The notes beneath the pieces were generated by a model that saw only the letters and a list, made by a program, of their open reading frames with translations, made no database searches and was not told the origin of the DNA. The translations under genes and the position numbers were made by a program. This document shows positions 16,828 to 26,165 of a DNA stretch of 31,680 nt, piece after piece. Positions within the stretch are counted from its first letter, which is position 1. The number at the start of each line of letters is the position of its first letter. Source of the stretch: Promethearchaeota archaeon (GTDB lineage Archaea > Asgardarchaeota > Lokiarchaeia > Sigyniarchaeales > SOKP01); NCBI GenBank assembly GCA_030615235.1, contig JAUWZR010000003.1, positions 1-31,680 on the forward strand, written 5' to 3'.

Positions 16828-16959
16828 CTATAATTATTTCTTGTAGTTTACATTTAAAAAGTCCATTTTTATTAATTTAAGGGAATTTAATGTTATTTCT
16901 GAATGAAAAACTTTTTTTATTGTGATAAATTTAACATTTTATCTTTAAAGTGATTATTC

Positions 16960-17979
16960 ATGGGACACCGTAAAAAACACGCACCAAGGCATGGCTCTTT
17001 AGCATTTCTTCCAAGAAAAAGAGCTGCACAAACTAAAGGTCGAGTAAGACACTGGTTAGATGCATCTGATAATATTACATTTTTAGGATATGCTGGTTTC
17101 AAGGCAGGTATGACACATATTACTTATATAGAAGATCAGAAAAACAGCCCCTACTTTGGAAAAGAACTAATGAAACCTGTTACGGTTGTTGAAGTACCAC
17201 CTCTGATTTTGATTGGTATAAGGGTGTATAATGAAGACGAATATGGTAAATATATCGTAGGAGATATCATTTCACCCGAATTGAATGATTATCTTAGTCG
17301 AAAGATTACCCTTCCAATTAAAGAACAATATGATTTTGAAGGGAATAAAGAAAAACTATTAAACGCTCTTAATAACAATAGCCAAATTAGAGGAATTTTT
17401 CAAACTCAACCCCATCTTACTTCTTTACCAAGGAAAAAGCCAGATCTTATTGAAATTAAATTAAATTCCATTGGAAGTCCAAAAGATGAATTTTCTTATG
17501 CTCTAAATTTACTAGGAAAAGAAATTAAAGCTAGAGACATATTAACCGAAGGAGAGCTAGTCGATATATTATCAGTCACAAAAGGAAAGGGATTCCAAGG
17601 TCCCGTGAAAAGATTTGGCGTTAAAATACTAACAAGGAAGAACAATAAAATAAAGAGAGCTGTTGCGTGCATTGGTCCCTGGCATCCTGCTAGAGTACTT
17701 TATACCGTTCCACGCCCGGGACAATTAGGATTTCATCAGAGGACGGAATATCATAAGAGAGTTATGGTAATCGGAGAAAATGAAGAAGAAATTAATCCAA
17801 AGGGAGGGTTTGTTAAATATGGAAATATAAATGGAGATTATCTTCTTATATTAGGCTCTATACCTGGACCAAAAAATCGATTGGTAAGAATAAGAAAAAC
17901 AATAAGACCCATAAAATCCTTTACGATTAAACCACCTGAGATAACATTTATTAGTAGAGAAAGTCAACAAAGAAAATAA
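16960..17979 (+). CDS. rpl3: Ribosomal protein uL3
   Basis: This 339-residue large-subunit protein shows the archaeal/eukaryotic uL3 pattern: GHRKKHAPRHGSLAFLPRKR at the start, AGMTHI, the long central GKGFQGPVKRFG loop that reaches the peptidyl-transferase centre, and the GFHQRTEYHKR region. Length is normal. The ATG at 16960 is preceded by AAGTGAT. It starts the uL3-uL4-uL23 cluster and is divergent from the secretion ATPase gene. Confidence 0.97.
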   Translation: MGHRKKHAPRHGSLAFLPRKRAAQTKGRVRHWLDASDNITFLGYAGFKAGMTHITYIEDQKNSPYFGKELMKPVTVVEVPPLILIGIRVYNEDEYGKYIVGDIISPELNDYLSRKITLPIKEQYDFEGNKEKLLNALNNNSQIRGIFQTQPHLTSLPRKKPDLIEIKLNSIGSPKDEFSYALNLLGKEIKARDILTEGELVDILSVTKGKGFQGPVKRFGVKILTRKNNKIKRAVACIGPWHPARVLYTVPRPGQLGFHQRTEYHKRVMVIGENEEEINPKGGFVKYGNINGDYLLILGSIPGPKNRLVRIRKTIRPIKSFTIKPPEITFISRESQQRK

Positions 17980-17996
17980 TAAAAGATTGTGATTCT

Positions 17997-18785
17997 ATGG
18001 AAAAAGTTAATGTTTATAATCTAGATGGCAACAAGAAAGATCAAGTTGATATGCCTCAGTTATTCAATGTAAAACCTCGAAGCGATCTTATTCAGCTAGC
18101 AAGTGAAGTTTCTTCAAGTAAGAATAAACAAATTCAAGGAAGAAATAAGAGGGCAGGTTTAAGAAATACCGCTGAAGGTTGGGGGACAGGACATGGAATT
18201 TCAAGAGCCCCACGTATTAAAGGTTCTGGGTTCCCTACATCTCGAAATGTAGGAAGAGTCCCTTTTGCAAAGGGAGGGAGAAGAGCTCACCCAATAAAAG
18301 CAGATAAAATTATTGACAAAAAATTAAACAAAAAAATTAACAAGTTATCTATAATTTCTGCGATATCAGCTTCTGGTGATCTAGAATGGGTAAAAAAACG
18401 TGGTCATATAATTAAAAATATTCCTGAAATTCCTTTAGTTATCGATGATAAAATACAAACAGTTAAGAAAACTAAATTCTTGTATTCAACCCTCACAGAA
18501 TTAGGATTAGCAGAAGATTTGTTTCGAGCAAAAAAAGGAAAAAAAATAAGAGCTGGAAAAGGGAAGAGACGGGGACGAAAATATAAAAATAAGAAAAGTG
18601 TTCTAATCGTAATTAAGGAAGATTTCGGAGTAATTAAAGCATCAAGAAATATTCCTGGTTTAGATGTTATAAAGATTGAAAACTTGTCAATTGCAAATTT
18701 AGCACCTGGAGGGTCACCAGGGCGATTAATTTTATGGACTCAATCAGCTTTTAGTGAATTAGAAAGTTATGAGGTGTTAATTTAG
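17997..18785 (+). CDS. rpl4: Ribosomal protein uL4
   Basis: This 262-residue uL4 has the conserved loop GRNKRAGLRNTAEGWGTGHG, then the archaeal PRIKGSGFPTSRNVGRVPFAKGGRRAHP segment in pieces, and a basic region GKGKRRGRKYKNKKS, all typical of archaeal uL4. It lines the ribosomal exit tunnel. It starts 17 bases after uL3 with GTGAT upstream, in one operon. Confidence 0.97.
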   Translation: MEKVNVYNLDGNKKDQVDMPQLFNVKPRSDLIQLASEVSSSKNKQIQGRNKRAGLRNTAEGWGTGHGISRAPRIKGSGFPTSRNVGRVPFAKGGRRAHPIKADKIIDKKLNKKINKLSIISAISASGDLEWVKKRGHIIKNIPEIPLVIDDKIQTVKKTKFLYSTLTELGLAEDLFRAKKGKKIRAGKGKRRGRKYKNKKSVLIVIKEDFGVIKASRNIPGLDVIKIENLSIANLAPGGSPGRLILWTQSAFSELESYEVLI

Positions 18786-18786
18786 C

Positions 18787-19050
18787 TTGGAAAGTTATTA
18801 TAAGATTATTCAAAGGCCGTTGATAACTGAAAAAACCTTTGATATTATTGAGAGGGAAAATAAGTTAGTTTTTATCGTTAATAAAAAAGCTAATAAGAGT
18901 CAGATAAAGCAAGCAATAGAGAAAATACACAATGTCAAAGTTATCAAGGTGAATACAATCATAACACCTAAAGGGGAAAAAAAAGCTTTGATTAAACTCC
19001 ACCCAAATTATTCTGCTCAGGATATCGCGATCGATTTAGGCATTTTTTAA
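18787..19050 (+). CDS. rpl23: Ribosomal protein uL23
   Basis: This 87-residue uL23 has the IIQRPLITEKTFDIIERENKL-type N-terminal helix (in parts), ANKSQIKQAIEKIHNVKV and the C-terminal YSAQDIAIDLGIF. It sits at the exit of the ribosomal tunnel and binds the signal recognition particle and other factors. The TTG start at 18787 follows the uL4 stop by one base; GAGGTG (18771-18776) gives the ribosome-binding site. Its last 15 bases overlap the end of the convergent gene. uL2, usually next in archaea, is absent here. Confidence 0.95.
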   Translation: MESYYKIIQRPLITEKTFDIIERENKLVFIVNKKANKSQIKQAIEKIHNVKVIKVNTIITPKGEKKALIKLHPNYSAQDIAIDLGIF

Positions 19051-20172
19051 TAAATTTTCTTTGCTCAACTCCAAGAAATCAAGCATGACAAAATCTTTAA
19101 AGCTAAGAATTTTTATATTATCCAACAAACCTACTTCATTAGATTCAATTAGTTTCCTATATTCTTTTTGATTTAGAATTAAAATGAATATGAAATATTG
19201 CGAGAAAAAATTTTCTAGTAGTTTTTTAATATCTTTTAAATTGTTATCCTCTAAAATTAGAAATAAAATTTTCTCTTCAATAAAAAAAAGATTTGGCTTT
19301 AGACGATAATAATCTAATTGGTTCAATTGCAGGTTTTTAACAAATTGCGTGTTAAACTTAGAGATGTCCTGAAAATTAAAATGACTTAATGAAAAAAAAA
19401 TGTCAGCATCATTATTTATTGCATAAAAATTATCTGAAACATTTACCCTCCATAAAATACGATAAATGTTTGATATATTAAGATTTGATTTCTTGAATAG
19501 GTCACAATTATAAAGTTGGTTTATTTCTCTATCCATGTCAATGACATTTGAGTCTACATCATGTTTTATACCTAAAAAGTACCCGTTAGTTACAATTTTC
19601 TGATGATTATTAGTTCTAACATTAAAAATCATATACCCTTTTTGATTAAAGCTTTTAAGAGCTTTCTGTAAACTATGCAACGAAATCATTTGATTTTTAA
19701 GGTAGTCACAATTTATTTGATGTATTTGAATAAATTTTAGATTATCACCATTCTTTAAAACCAAAAAATTCGGGTGTTTCATTGAATTTGCTCCTCCATC
19801 TAAATTATTTGACAACACATGTAAAAAATGCCTTTTTAATTTGCGATTTTTTAAAAACAATACTGATTTATCAATATTATTCATCTGTTCTTTAATTAAA
19901 TTAAAGAATTTATCAATAATGTTTCTTTTTTCACCGATAAAGGATATAATGACTATATTTTTTCTTTTTTGAGGAATATTAAGCTGAATAGAATAATAGA
20001 ATAGATATTTATTTAATAAATAATCATTAAGAGGTTTAATTATTCTGAGAAAATTGTCGCATTCAAGAATAGAAAAGGCAATAAGCTTATTATTCTTGTT
20101 AATGCTTTTATAATAAATTAAATAATTTTCTACTAAAAATGAAAACAACTTAAATTTACCCTTCTTAACCAT
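19036..20172 (-). CDS. Hypothetical protein (378 residues)
   Basis: I do not recognise a family. The protein is soluble, Asn/Lys/Ile-rich and has alternating strands and helices, with stretches such as IVIISFIGEKRNIIDKFFNLIK and GYMIFNVRTNNHQK. There is no signal peptide and no Walker or zinc motif. It contains GGANSMKHPNFLVLKNGDN, where a compact turn precedes a beta-strand pair. The ATG at 20172 has no clear ribosome-binding site. It converges on uL23 with a 15-base overlap of the coding ends. A diverged regulator or an accessory component of an ATPase system is possible, but there is no direct evidence. Confidence 0.6.
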   Translation of the reverse strand: MVKKGKFKLFSFLVENYLIYYKSINKNNKLIAFSILECDNFLRIIKPLNDYLLNKYLFYYSIQLNIPQKRKNIVIISFIGEKRNIIDKFFNLIKEQMNNIDKSVLFLKNRKLKRHFLHVLSNNLDGGANSMKHPNFLVLKNGDNLKFIQIHQINCDYLKNQMISLHSLQKALKSFNQKGYMIFNVRTNNHQKIVTNGYFLGIKHDVDSNVIDMDREINQLYNCDLFKKSNLNISNIYRILWRVNVSDNFYAINNDADIFFSLSHFNFQDISKFNTQFVKNLQLNQLDYYRLKPNLFFIEEKILFLILEDNNLKDIKKLLENFFSQYFIFILILNQKEYRKLIESNEVGLLDNIKILSFKDFVMLDFLELSKENLLKNA

Positions 20173-20388
20173 TTCAATATTTTTTTTTATTTAATTATAA
20201 AAACTTATTATATTTGTTTATTAGAGTGGAATGAATGAATTCAGGTTTATTAAACATAAATGATTTAGAAAAAATAAGTTGATCTGAAATGTAGATAATA
20301 CTTTAACTACCTTTATTTTAAAAAAAATATAACTAAAAATGCTTGTTATCATTTTTAATACCCAAGAAAACATGTTGGATGATAATGA

Positions 20389-21648
20389 ATGTTACAACAG
20401 ATTTTAGATTTCATAAGAGGGTTAAACCCAGATATTTTAATTCAAGCACCAGCTAGAATAAATTTAATAAATCCTTTAGATGCGGTTGAAGGTGATTATT
20501 GGATGCCTTCAGCAGCAATCAATGGATTAGATAATCCACTATCGGTTTTTGTTTATATAAGAAGGAGGAAAATAGTCAGTTCAGTAAAATTTTATTCAAA
20601 TTTAGATGATGCTGGTAAATTAAATATTTGCATTTCAAAAGAAGAAAAGATAGAAAAGGCCTTAAATGAGATAAAGAAGAAATCAAAGGGGGAATTTAAG
20701 CTCTTCTATGCTAGTATATATAGGTTACTCAAAACAAATTCCGTTTTTAAGGAGAAGTTTGAAAAAGAGAATTTTGAAATTGGAATTATAACAACTATAC
20801 CTTCACAAAGTGGGTTAGGTGGAAGCGCAGCTATAATAATTGGAATTATATATGGTTTGGCAAAATATTTTGGTTTTTATAATAACTTCAATTGTCTAAA
20901 AACGGGAGAGTTTCCAATAAATAGAGATATAATAGCAGAAATAGCTACTAAGGTAGAAGACCAGGATCTTAAAATAACTGCAGGGTATGGAGATCGATAT
21001 GTAATCGCAAGAGGGGGCTTAGGGTTTTGCTCCTACTATGGAAAAATTTTTCATAAGAAAATCTCGCTGGAACCTTTAGCAATATACGATAGGATCGATT
21101 TAACTTATAACATAAAAAGTTTACCAATAATTATTTGTTTTTCGGGTGTATCTCATGAAAGTGGAGCCGTTCATGAAAAATTAAGGAGATATTATTTGGA
21201 TGGGGATCCTATAATCATAGAGGGTTATAAATATCTTGCAGAGATTTCTTGGAAATCACGTTTTGCTTTGATGAAACATGACTGGAAACAATTGGGAGAT
21301 TATTTCAAGGAAAACACAGCCATAATGAATAAAATGATGAAACATGTTGGATTCCTGCATGGAATTGGATTCTTTAATAACATTTTAATACGGCTAATTG
21401 AACACAACTCAGATGTTTTTGCGGCAAAATTAACAGGAGCAGGTGATGGAGGATCGATCTTTGCTCTCGTAAAACCTGATAGAATCAATACTGTTTTGTT
21501 GAGCTGGAAGGATGAATTGAATAAAATTATTAAAAACGAGAAATATTACTTGTCTCTCTTTCCAGAATGTCCCTTAGAAGCAAGGTATCAATTAAAGTAT
21601 GCTCAATTTTTTCAAATTAAAATAGTTCCTGGAGTGAAAAAGTTATAA
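20389..21648 (+). CDS. GHMP-family small-molecule kinase
   Basis: This 419-residue protein has the three GHMP motifs: an N-terminal PARINLINPLDAVEGD segment, the phosphate loop PSQSGLGGSAA (138-148) and the C-terminal AKLTGAGDGGSIFAL. The family phosphorylates sugars, mevalonate and homoserine using ATP. The motif order and length, with the SHESGAVHEKLRR segment, fit a sugar or heptose kinase more than mevalonate kinase, but the substrate cannot be read from sequence. ATG at 20389 is the first in frame after upstream stops. The small zinc-ribbon gene follows closely. Confidence 0.85.
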   Translation: MLQQILDFIRGLNPDILIQAPARINLINPLDAVEGDYWMPSAAINGLDNPLSVFVYIRRRKIVSSVKFYSNLDDAGKLNICISKEEKIEKALNEIKKKSKGEFKLFYASIYRLLKTNSVFKEKFEKENFEIGIITTIPSQSGLGGSAAIIIGIIYGLAKYFGFYNNFNCLKTGEFPINRDIIAEIATKVEDQDLKITAGYGDRYVIARGGLGFCSYYGKIFHKKISLEPLAIYDRIDLTYNIKSLPIIICFSGVSHESGAVHEKLRRYYLDGDPIIIEGYKYLAEISWKSRFALMKHDWKQLGDYFKENTAIMNKMMKHVGFLHGIGFFNNILIRLIEHNSDVFAAKLTGAGDGGSIFALVKPDRINTVLLSWKDELNKIIKNEKYYLSLFPECPLEARYQLKYAQFFQIKIVPGVKKL

Positions 21649-21692
21649 TTTATTGACTATATAAATAATTAATACAACATTGGAGATTTTTA

Positions 21693-21884
21693 TTGAGTAA
21701 ATACGAAAGATACAAAAAACAATCAGTAGAATATATTTATCCTCATAAACACTGTAAGAAATGTGATAACATGATTGAAGAGGGTATCAGTTATTGTTCT
21801 GAATGCTATACAATTCTACAGGGAAAAAAAAAGAAGAAGAAATGGTATAAGTTTAAAAAGAAAAAACAAGAAACAAGAATCTGA
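21693..21884 (+). CDS. Small zinc-ribbon protein
   Basis: This 63-residue protein has a zinc ribbon HCKKCDNMIEEGISYCSECY (four cysteines as two CxxC knuckles) and a very Lys-rich tail (GKKKKKKWYKFKKKKQ). The layout resembles archaeal DUF2116-like zinc-ribbon proteins, some of which have a membrane segment that is absent here. The basic tail suggests RNA or DNA binding. The TTG start at 21693 is preceded by GGAG. The gene is 44 bases after the GHMP kinase. Confidence 0.75.
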   Translation: MSKYERYKKQSVEYIYPHKHCKKCDNMIEEGISYCSECYTILQGKKKKKKWYKFKKKKQETRI

Positions 21885-21909
21885 ATTAAGAATTCTTTTT
21901 AATTCGTTA

Positions 21910-23622
21910 TTATAATAATTGATTTAATCTCTCCATCAGCCATGGTTTATCAAGCATTTGAATAAAGGGCCCTAGCCTTGGTCCAGATTTCGAACCTAAA
22001 AGGAGGAGATAGAAGGCTTCAAACATTTTCCTTGGTGGAATTTCTAATTCCTTTTTAGCTATAGTAAATATTTTATTTTGTATTGAATCGGCATCGAGAT
22101 AATCGTTATCAGCTAAATAATCTCTGAATTTTTTTAAGCCGTTAATCTGGTCATCGGAGAAATTATTATTGAGTTTTTTGTCAATTGTCTCAGGAATTGT
22201 AAAAATCTCAATTTTATTTAAAATGTTTCTTATCGCTTTTTGATCCTCTAAACTAGTAATATATGACTTAATCTCATTGATCCAATTTTCTGTTCTTTTT
22301 AATAGAGCTATAAATTTTTCAAATGATATTACACTTTCATCATTTAAAGTTCTCATGGATGAAATAGCTTTTTCATATAATTTGTTTGGGGTTAAAATAT
22401 TTTGCATCTGAGAGAGAAAAATTAAAAGTTTTAAAGGAATTCTGCTAGGTTTATGAATGGGTACATCGCTAACCTTAGTTAAAGGATATAGGTAATTAAA
22501 AAAATCAAATTCTTCTTTGGATTCGGGTTTTTCAATCCCATAAAAAATCCTTTCCATTTTTTCGTAATAATCGTAGTATTGAGGAATTTCTTCCATCCTC
22601 AGAGAAATGTGTTTCATTGGATTAGTTCTTAATATCAACATTCGGTAAAGTTCTGGATCGGCTAATTCCATGTATTTTTTGGGACTAAAAACAATACCTT
22701 TAGATGTCTTCATGTCTTGATCGCCTAATCTTAACCATTCATATGGAAGTTTAATTGGACCTTCATAATCATAAATTTTTTGACAAATTTCTATCCCAGT
22801 GTCGTATGCTCCTCCTTTTACGCTATGATCTTTACCGGCAGGTTCACACGTTGCATTAAATAAAGCCCATTTTGCAGGCCAATCGACTCTCCAATTTAAC
22901 TTTAATTTACCACTATAGATAGATTTTTTTCCTTTATAACCACATCCAGGGCACTCGTATAATACCTCTCGTTCTTTTTTTAAATATTTAATGACCCTAT
23001 TTGGCCGAATAGTTCCGTCCTTGGCTCTGTACTGTATTTTATTGCATTCATCACAGATAACCATGGCAGGTATCCAAGTTTTTTGTATATCAATAAATAA
23101 CTGTTTTCGTTCGTTATCCAGTGTTGGTATAATGTATTTTTTTAATATTTCCTTGATTTTATCAGTATTCTCAAGAGCAATTCTTATTTTTTCTTGCATT
23201 TCTCTTTTTTGATACAAATCATATGTCCAGATAATTTCATTTTTTATCCCAAAGTATTCGAATGTCGAAATTAATTCATTTCCAAAATGATGTGCGTAGC
23301 TTTCGCATCCACATTCTTCAAAGGGACAGGGTATTAGAGCAAATGGTTTACCTAAATAATTCTTTTGATATTCAGTATCTATGTAATATGGAAATCTTTT
23401 AGCAGCATCAAAATCATCCATGAATAAATAAAAGAAAACTTTTATTTCTTTTTTCTCAAATATTCTCCTTAAAGCATCGCAAATAATTATCTCTCTTAAA
23501 ATTCCTATGTGTATATGTCCTGAGGGTGTTTTACCGGTGGAAAAAATTAATTCTGATAAACTTCTTTTGGATATTTCTTCCACTGTCTCTTCTAGCCAGT
23601 GAGTGAATACTTTATTTGTCAA
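21910..23622 (-). CDS. lysS: Lysyl-tRNA synthetase, class I
   Basis: This 570-residue enzyme charges tRNA-Lys with lysine. It has the class I signature HIHIG (36-40), a KMSKS-like MKTSKG (304-309), the zinc cysteines CPFEECGC (99-106), CDEC (190-193) and CPGC (224-227), and the C-terminal alpha-helical anticodon-binding domain. Class I LysRS is used by most archaea and a few bacteria in place of the class II enzyme. The TTG start gives the expected MTNKVFTHW beginning. It is divergent from ABCE1. Confidence 0.95.
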   Translation of the reverse strand: MTNKVFTHWLEETVEEISKRSLSELIFSTGKTPSGHIHIGILREIIICDALRRIFEKKEIKVFFYLFMDDFDAAKRFPYYIDTEYQKNYLGKPFALIPCPFEECGCESYAHHFGNELISTFEYFGIKNEIIWTYDLYQKREMQEKIRIALENTDKIKEILKKYIIPTLDNERKQLFIDIQKTWIPAMVICDECNKIQYRAKDGTIRPNRVIKYLKKEREVLYECPGCGYKGKKSIYSGKLKLNWRVDWPAKWALFNATCEPAGKDHSVKGGAYDTGIEICQKIYDYEGPIKLPYEWLRLGDQDMKTSKGIVFSPKKYMELADPELYRMLILRTNPMKHISLRMEEIPQYYDYYEKMERIFYGIEKPESKEEFDFFNYLYPLTKVSDVPIHKPSRIPLKLLIFLSQMQNILTPNKLYEKAISSMRTLNDESVISFEKFIALLKRTENWINEIKSYITSLEDQKAIRNILNKIEIFTIPETIDKKLNNNFSDDQINGLKKFRDYLADNDYLDADSIQNKIFTIAKKELEIPPRKMFEAFYLLLLGSKSGPRLGPFIQMLDKPWLMERLNQLL

Positions 23623-23708
23623 TTATTTTCACTACTTAACAAAACCTTTACTGAGTAAATCATAAAAATTATTTATCATTTTTCATTTTAAATAGTGGTG
23701 AAATAGTC

Positions 23709-25517
23709 TTGAGAATCGCCGTACTTAATAAAGATCGCTGCAAGCCTGATAAATGTAGTCCATTTGGTGAAAAACCATGTATAAAATATTGTCCTAAGGT
23801 AAGAACAGGAGATAAAACAATAGAATTAGGCTTTGATGGGAAATTTGTTGAAATTACTGAAAGCCTTTGCACAGGATGCGGTATCTGTATAAAAAAATGT
23901 CCATTCAATGCAATAAGCATTATAAACTTACCAGATCCCTTGAAAAATCAAATAACTTATCGATATGGTCCCGATCAATTCTCTTTATTTCGAATGGCAA
24001 TTCCTAAGAAAGGAAAAGTTTTAGGTCTAATTGGTCAAAATGGAATTGGAAAAAGTACTATGCTATCGATTCTTTCAGGAGATCTGAATATGAATTTGGG
24101 TAAATTTAATGAAGATACCCCAGATAATGACGCCATTATTAATTTTTTTAAAGGTTCAGAATTACAACAGTATTTCTTAAAATTATTTAATAAAAAATTA
24201 AGAGTTGTTCATAAACCTCAAAATATTAACCTTATTCCTAAACATGTTGCTGGTAAGGTTTATAATCTCCTAAAAAAGAATGATGTAAATGATCTTTTAG
24301 ATAAAGCCATCAAAGATTTAAATCTCTATGAGATTCTTGATAGGAAATTATCTGTTCTCTCCGGAGGAGAGGTACAAAGAGTAGCAATTGCTGCTGCTTA
24401 CTTGAAGGATGCTGATGTATATCTTATTGATGAACCTAGTTCTTATTTAGATGTTAGTGAAAGAATAAATATGGCTAAATTGATCAGAAGCCTTACTGAC
24501 GACAATAAAACTGTAGTTGTTGTAGAGCATGATTTAGCGATATTAGATTATTTAAGCGATTATATATCCTTATTATATGGAGTTCCTGGAGTCTATGGTA
24601 TTATATCCCATCCGCAAGGTGTTAGAGTGGGAATTAACATCTATTTGAATGGATATATTAAAGATGAAAATGTAAGAATTAGGGATAAACCCATTCAATT
24701 TCACGAAAGACCCCCAATAGATTCTTTATTTGATACCGGTGCGAGCATTTTTTCTTATGAAAATTTAGAAAAAACTCTTGGTGACTTTCACTTAACAGTA
24801 TCGGGGAGTGAAGTCCATGCCGGCGAAATTCTAGGGATTCTAGGGCCCAATGGAATTGGAAAGTCTACATTTATAAATTTAATTGCTAATAAAATCGCAT
24901 CCGATAATAAAATAAATGATTTTGAAAAAAATAAGCTAAAAATATCATTAAAGCCTCAATATATTAAAATAAGTGAATCTAAATTAGTTTCTGATACAAT
25001 AACTAAAATCAGAATGGCTCCTTATCTTAGTCAATCGTATAAAAAACGATTAATAAACAGCCTTAAACTTGATAATATTAAAGATAGAAAAATGTCTGAA
25101 CTAAGTGGCGGTGAATTACAACGGGTAACAATTGCAGACTGTCTCTCTACTGAAGCCGATATTTATTTATTAGACGAACCATCTGCTTTTTTAGATATAG
25201 AAATGAGATTAACAGTTGCTCAGTTATTACGAAAATCTATAGAAGAATTAAAAAAATCAGCGTTCGTTGTAGAACATGATATCATTACACAAGATTTTAT
25301 AGCTGACTCGATCTTAGTATTTGAAGGAACTCCAGGTATAGAAGGAAGAGCACTAGCCCCTTTAAGTTTAAGAGATGGGTTTAATTTATTTTTAAAAATA
25401 ATGGGAATCACATTTAGAAGAGAAAAAGAAACAAAAAGACCTCGAGTTAATAAGATAGGAAGTACAAAAGACACTTTCCAAAAAAGAATCAATGAATACT
25501 ACTACATTCCTAAATAA
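23709..25517 (+). CDS. rli1: ABCE1 ribosome-recycling ATPase (Rli1)
   Basis: This 602-residue protein has an N-terminal 2x[4Fe-4S] ferredoxin domain (C11, C16, C24, C28, C54, C57, C60, C64) and two ABC domains. The first has Walker A GQNGIGKST, signature LSGGEVQ and Walker B IDEPSSYLD; the second has GPNGIGKST, LSGGELQ and LDEPSAFLD. ABCE1 splits ribosomes after termination in archaea and eukaryotes. Length and all motifs are normal. The start is TTG at 23709. The GC-poor gap after it holds the candidate origin. Confidence 0.97.
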   Translation: MRIAVLNKDRCKPDKCSPFGEKPCIKYCPKVRTGDKTIELGFDGKFVEITESLCTGCGICIKKCPFNAISIINLPDPLKNQITYRYGPDQFSLFRMAIPKKGKVLGLIGQNGIGKSTMLSILSGDLNMNLGKFNEDTPDNDAIINFFKGSELQQYFLKLFNKKLRVVHKPQNINLIPKHVAGKVYNLLKKNDVNDLLDKAIKDLNLYEILDRKLSVLSGGEVQRVAIAAAYLKDADVYLIDEPSSYLDVSERINMAKLIRSLTDDNKTVVVVEHDLAILDYLSDYISLLYGVPGVYGIISHPQGVRVGINIYLNGYIKDENVRIRDKPIQFHERPPIDSLFDTGASIFSYENLEKTLGDFHLTVSGSEVHAGEILGILGPNGIGKSTFINLIANKIASDNKINDFEKNKLKISLKPQYIKISESKLVSDTITKIRMAPYLSQSYKKRLINSLKLDNIKDRKMSELSGGELQRVTIADCLSTEADIYLLDEPSAFLDIEMRLTVAQLLRKSIEELKKSAFVVEHDIITQDFIADSILVFEGTPGIEGRALAPLSLRDGFNLFLKIMGITFRREKETKRPRVNKIGSTKDTFQKRINEYYYIPK

Positions 25518-25552
25518 AAAAATTGGAATTAAGAAATTCCCTAGAGTTATTT

Positions 25553-25574
25553 ACTCCTATTTTTCCATTGGAAA
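25553..25574 (-). repeat. ORB-like element 1 (minus-strand orientation)
   Basis: Read on the minus strand: TTTCCAATGGAAAAA, then TAGGAGT. The G-rich end lies on the outer side of the gap, toward ABCE1. Confidence 0.5.
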
Positions 25575-25705
25575 TTGTTTATACTTAAGAGAAATAAAGT
25601 TAAATTAAAATGTTAATAATAGAATTTAAATATCAATAAATAATTCAAAACTGGGATTTGTTTAATTTTAATATACATACTTTTTTTTTATGTTTAATTT
25701 TTAAG

Positions 25706-25727
25706 TTTCCAGTTGAAAAATAGGAGT
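25706..25727 (+). repeat. ORB-like element 2 (plus-strand orientation)
   Basis: Reads TTTCCAGTTGAAAAA, then TAGGAGT. It differs from element 1 at two positions. The G-rich end faces the winged-helix gene at 25782. Confidence 0.5.
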
Positions 25728-25781
25728 TATTATCTTTTATTAAATCATTAATATTGTTTAATAAAAAAAAGAAATAGAAAT

Positions 25782-26036
25782 TTATTCTTTAACTTTCCAA
25801 AAAACTAACGGTCTGCCTCTTAGTCCATTGTTTCTTGTAAACTTTTCGATAAGTCTTCTTTTTTGTAGCTTTAATAGATTATCATAAATAGTAGTACGAG
25901 GGCTATTTAGTATTTTTACTAAATCTCTTCGGGTAGATGGTCCATTATTTCGTAGTTTTTTTATCAAATTACTCTGAATTGGAGTCAAATACTCTTTTGA
26001 ATTAAACTTGTAGTCATTTATTACTTTATTTACCAT
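25782..26036 (-). CDS. Winged-helix transcription regulator
   Basis: This 84-residue protein has a helix-turn-helix core LTPIQSNLIKKLRNNGPSTRRDLV, a recognition region RTTIYDNLLKLQKRRLI and a basic wing GLRGRPLVFWKV. It resembles TrmB/MarR-like DNA-binding domains without an effector domain. The Shine-Dalgarno site is unusually strong for this window: AAGGAGG (GGAGG at 26045-26049) lies 8 bases before the ATG. It is divergent from the RHH-like gene and may bind the shared region with the inverted repeat. Confidence 0.82.
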   Translation of the reverse strand: MVNKVINDYKFNSKEYLTPIQSNLIKKLRNNGPSTRRDLVKILNSPRTTIYDNLLKLQKRRLIEKFTRNNGLRGRPLVFWKVKE

Positions 26037-26165
26037 AATTTATTCCTCCTTTTATTATTTTATTTTTCTCCACTATAATAATTTATTCGACAATTTTTCG
26101 ACATTTTAACTTATGAGACAGTGCGTATTGCTATAATATATTGTAGTACCGAATTTTATATAAAG

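Larger units (their letters stand above)
25518..25781 (+). other. Candidate replication origin: AT-rich gap with inverted ORB-like elements
   Basis: The gap has no gene. Two matching 22-base elements, 20 of 22 bases identical, face away from each other: 25553-25574 (read on the minus strand) and 25706-25727 (plus strand). Both have a TTTCCA-N-T-N-GAAA core followed by AATAGGAGT. Between them are about 131 bases with almost no G or C. This layout (AT-rich unwinding region flanked by inverted boxes with a GAAA core and an adjacent G-rich end) resembles archaeal origin recognition boxes. The stop-proximal GGAATT-AAGA-AATTCC hairpin (25525-25540) may be the ABCE1 terminator. Confidence 0.55.

Noticed and set aside
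23669..23920. An 83-codon minus-strand ORF overlapping the ABCE1 start
   Set aside because: It is antisense to the conserved iron-sulphur domain of ABCE1.
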